In this document: positions 61,183 to 64,000 of the stretch, in pieces
Layout of the letters: each line of letters starts with the position of its first letter
Position numbering within the stretch: the stretch's first letter is position 1
Source of the DNA: Tridacna crocea
Lineage: Eukaryota > Mollusca > Bivalvia > Cardiida > Cardiidae
NCBI GenBank assembly: GCA_943736015.1
Contig: OX031058.1
Span: 20,423,001 to 20,487,000 of the forward strand
Direction of reading: 5' to 3'
DNA length: 64,000 bases
Notes under the pieces: model-generated
The model's database searches: none
What the model saw: only the letters and a program-made list of their open reading frames with translations
Told to the model about the DNA's origin: nothing
Made by a program: the position numbers and the translations under genes

Positions 61183-61694
61183 ATAAATATCTGATATAAT
61201 CAATGACTCGCTGTGGGAACCATCCAGGTATGTTTGGTGTTTAACTCTCCTTTCAACTATATTTCATTTATGACTGCAGCCAGTGCACTCATGGTGTTTC
61301 TTTGTATCATTGCTGTGTACAACACTCTTCATAAGCCAAAGCTTTTTTCCCCCACACCATCAATATGAAAATCAAAGCAGAAAAGAAAAAGCAAAAATTA
61401 CAATTACTTCACAGATTTATTTCATATATATCTATATACAGTATTGCACTTGTATTATACTTTCAAATTTCCCCTTACTACATTTTCTGTCGACAATATT
61501 ACAGCATGAAATTTTTAGATATTCACCCAATTCATAAAGCAGCACCCTATTAATGATAAACAATCGCATTTACTGGTAAAACATTTTAAGTAAAAATAAC
61601 ATCAGCACTACTGCTCAAACAATTCTGGCAAAGCAATTAAAAAGACAACATCAAGTCTTACCAAGAAAAGGACATGGATATTTTATCAAGCAAC
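61183..61694. other. Intergenic, no supported gene
   Basis: AT-rich sequence with weak SINE-like phrase GTTTAACTCTCCTTTCAAC at about 61241. Nothing further. Confidence 0.3.
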
Positions 61695-61895
61695 AAAATT
61701 TCAGATCTGTCCAAGCTGAAAACATTTGAAAAACTTAATGGGACTCATGGATTTAAAAACATTTGTAGAAGAATGGAAACAACTGTGTAAAAATGAGAAA
61801 ATGCTGGTAATCAGCAATTTCTTCCCATAAAACAGCTTTTTCAAAAGTATGATTCTTTAGGGTCATTAAAACTTGGGATTGTTTAATAATAGGTG
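61695..61895. mobile_element. Decayed TTAA hairpin MITE (type A)
   Basis: AATGAGAAAATGCTGGTAATCAGCAATTTC at about 61791-61820; outer ends are eroded. Confidence 0.6.
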
Positions 61896-61961
61896 AAAAG
61901 GAGGTGAAAAAAAACCTCCGCAATTATAAAGAAAATCAGCGAAAAAATTCAGATCTATACT

Positions 61962-62275
61962 TTAACTCTTTATCACACAACACCGACTTTTAACAAACCT
62001 GAGAAAGAACCTTTTCAAAAACTTTGTGGGAAAAGGAGAAAATGCTGGTAACCAGCATTTTCTCCTTACACCACGATGTTTTCTACCCTTCTGAAACCAA
62101 ATTTCAATTTTTCAGTTACCTTTATTTTGTCATCTGCAAATGCTTTCAATTTGGACCAGTCTATACTTTTGTCACAATGTATCTCATTTGTGGCACAAAT
62201 GGTAGGATTTGCCTTTGAAAATTGTAGAAAAACACTTTGAGCTTTCAGGGTCATTAAAACTCAGATTGTGTGGCA
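61962..62275. mobile_element. TTAA hairpin MITE (type A) downstream of ACTR10
   Basis: TTAACTCTTTATCACACAAC, hairpin AATGCTGGTAACCAGCATT, then GTCATCTGCAAATGCTTTC. A second right-end remnant (TCAGGGTCATTAAAACTCAG) reaches 62275. It ends about 115 bp downstream of the ACTR10 stop, so it could be transcribed in its 3' UTR. Confidence 0.8.
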
Positions 62276-62391
62276 AGAATGCTGCTAGACCTAGAACACA
62301 GTGACTATTTCACAATGCTGTACAACAAGATTTATGTCAACAACATTTCAGTATTAATTTTGACTAATTGAAATTGCTCCCACTGAATCCT

Positions 62392-62495
62392 TCACTCTTT
62401 GATAACACACCAATCTCCAAGGCTCCCACTCTCAGCATACATGTCCCTTGTAATACTACGGCTTGGTAAATTCTCAAGCGCTCCAAACAATGCAC
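62392..62495 (-). CDS. ACTR10: ACTR10 last exon
   Basis: Acceptor TATTACAG on the minus strand; codes ALFGALENLPSRSITRDMYA, then AESGSLGDWCVIKE and TGA (62394-62392). Confidence 0.86.
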
Positions 62496-63803
62496 CTGTA
62501 ATACCAAAAACATCATCATATAATACCATATAAACAAAATGAACATTTTGCACAGGGAATAAGACAAGAGGGCCAGTGGATAAGTTGAGGAGCTCCTTGT
62601 TTTATGAGGATATAAAATGTACAAGTGTTTTAACAAGTTTTCCTGAGTGCTGAAAATGTGGTCTCTTGAATGATTGTCATTTGAACAACTTTTTGACCCA
62701 TCATCAAATCAAATTTGTTAAGGATATCATCTAAAAATACATTCCAAGCAAGTTTTAGGAGTATCCAAGGTTTATCCCAATGACCTACTTTTTGACCCAA
62801 CATGATTTAATATTACCCTTGTCAAAGATATTATTATTTATTAATGCAAACATTTTGATAATATTTATGTGTATTCGACTGAAAATATGTGCTCTAGAGT
62901 GCACTTTTTTTTTACAAATATTTGACCCATTGACTTATGTTTGGACATGATGTGACCAAATTTCATTCTTGTCCCAATTATAATCAAGACATATATTCTG
63001 ACTAACTTTCATGTGTATTCAATTAAAAAGGCAGCCTGTATAGTGCACACAAGGTTTTTCTAAAATTTTTTTTTCTCTGTGATTTACTTTATGACCCCAC
63101 ATGACCAAATTATTGTCCAGATATGATAAGGATACACATTCTGACCAGAAAAGCTCACCTTGAGCACTTTGTGCTCGGGCAACCTAACGAAGGAACTCAA
63201 AAAAGAACACACTTTTTATAGATTTAGAAAAGGTTTTTCAATCAGGTAATCAAAGTGCAGTAATTAAATATATCAGTATAGAGCACTGCATGCAGGTACA
63301 AATGCTTGGCTGCAGTAGTTTTTCCAGAGAAAATGGTAAATAATAAAGGGGTGTACCCCTGTCAAAATATTTAATGAGTAAACTGCCCTTCTGAAATTTC
63401 CTTCCCCTTGGAAACATGTAGTTAGCAACTACTCCAAATCTGAGGTAAATGTACAGATTTTAAGGAAAATGTCAAAGTTTTCACACATCATTCACACAGA
63501 CAACCATCAGGCTATGACATAACCTTGACATTTTCTTCCAAACCAACCAAACATAAATTATCTAATTCAAGTTTCTGAAAAATTAGAAAATTAAGTTATA
63601 CCTCCAAGCCATGCCGTATAGTTGGCCTTTGATGGGGGTTGATGAAATTTAAATTTTTTCAGAACTAGAGTATTAGCATATCTATCTAACTGCATTTGGT
63701 CCTTTAACTCGGTTTGTATTCTTGGAAGAAAGCCAGGAAGCATTGATGTTCCACCAGTGATCAGAATATTTTGTGAAAGCTCCACCCGCATGTCAATAGG
63801 ACA
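62392..63803 (-). CDS. ACTR10: Actin-related protein 10 (dynactin subunit), 3' part
   Basis: Two minus-strand coding exons, 63602-63803 and 62392-62495, join in frame: 67 codons plus one base, then two bases plus 33 codons and TGA. The protein ends CPIDMRVELSQNILITGGTS, MLPGFLPRIQTEL, KFKFHQPPSKANYTAWLGG, then ALFGALENLPSRSITRDMYA and GDWCVIKE. The GGTSMLPGF block (actin-fold nucleotide loop) and the P(P/A)-KAN-AWLGG block are characteristic of ACTR10/Arp11, which caps the pointed end of the Arp1 filament in dynactin. Donor GTATAA and acceptors TTACAG obey GT-AG. Upstream exons lie beyond 64000. The intron (63601-62496) contains a mollusc repeat. Confidence 0.88.
62640..63200. repeat. Mollusc repeat in ACTR10 intron
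   Basis: Plus-strand blocks: TTTTTGACCCAACATGA, 'GTGCTCTAGAGTGCAC', 'CATTCTGACCAG' and the end AAAAGCTCACCTTGAGCACT. I know this type of diverged ~180 bp unit repeat as widespread in bivalves. It lies antisense in the intron. Confidence 0.6.
63201..63600. other. ACTR10 intron, partly repeat
   Basis: GGGGTGTACCCCTGTCAAAA through CACACAGACAACCATCAGGC (about 63349-63512) reads like the end of another mollusc repeat. No exon here. Confidence 0.4.
63602..63803 (-). CDS. ACTR10: ACTR10 penultimate exon
   Basis: Starts with TGT (Cys) after acceptor GCTGTTACAG and ends GGCTTGGAG before GTATAA. Contains LITGGTSMLPGF and PPSKANYTAWLG. Confidence 0.88.
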
Positions 63804-64000
63804 CTGTAACAGCAATAAAAGAAAGTCTTCTCATTGTGTTAGATGGATATAGATAGGTTTCATCAAACATTAAAAGGCAATCTACCATACATGCCTCAAT
63901 TATATTTACACTGGCCGATACACTGAGGGATACTAAGACTGTTACAAAATATAAACAAGTTAAATATTTGAATTGCTGAATTTTCCTACCGTGATAGAAC
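63804..64000. other. ACTR10 intron reaching window edge
   Basis: No further coding exon is visible; the next upstream exon of the minus-strand gene is outside the window. Confidence 0.6.

Overview
The window is animal nuclear DNA: AT-rich, gene-poor, with spliced genes (GT-AG introns), tRNA-derived SINEs, and a very high load of short inverted-repeat (hairpin) transposons. The repeat types (SINEs ending in GTTAAAC plus a CCATACAATC-like tail, 'CTCCCCGAAGGGCGAGCAT' repeats, and GTCCGTCCGTC-rich repeats ending in GACAGCTCTAGTTT) are ones I associate with bivalve molluscs, most likely a heterodont clam or mussel. The species call is inference. LAYOUT. 0-12 kb holds only repeats: a TTAA hairpin array (491-1395), single hairpin elements, SINEs, and a long mollusc repeat (8935-10340) split by a double-hairpin element. 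12.26-13.21 kb is the terminal coding exon of a glycosyltransferase family 92 gene (copy A), followed by a miniature LTR element whose two LTRs each carry a palindromic insertion (13566-14877). 15-24 kb is repeats, including a three-layer nest at 20159-23289. A second GT92 gene (copy B) is complete in two exons: exon 1 at 24043-24521 and exon 2 at 34506-35457, predicted 476 aa, with a 10 kb intron. The A and B terminal exons and about 2.5-3 kb of 3' flank are a segmental duplication; later insertions in each copy can be dated against the other. 35971-37066 is a PIF/Harbinger-type element with a transposase remnant. 41550-59561 is a complete nine-exon classical short-chain dehydrogenase/reductase gene (267 aa) whose introns are packed with hairpin elements. 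62392-63803 on the minus strand holds the last two coding exons of actin-related protein 10 (ACTR10), convergent with the SDR gene; its 5' part lies beyond the window. GENES TOGETHER. No functional cluster is evident: GT92 is probably a Golgi type II membrane glycosyltransferase, the SDR an NAD(P)H oxidoreductase of unknown substrate, and ACTR10 a dynactin subunit. MOST NOTABLE. The dominant family is a ~225 bp TTAA-bounded hairpin MITE with about 35 whole or partial copies. The GT92 duplication supplies an exact empty insertion site for one copy, and subfamilies differ by paired changes in both hairpin arms. Other points are a non-autonomous transposon with CACGGTG ends and 5-bp target duplications, two MULE-like MITE families with 9-bp target duplications, and a TRIM-like element with tRNA promoter-like boxes in its LTRs. 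No database search was possible; family names rest on motif recognition.
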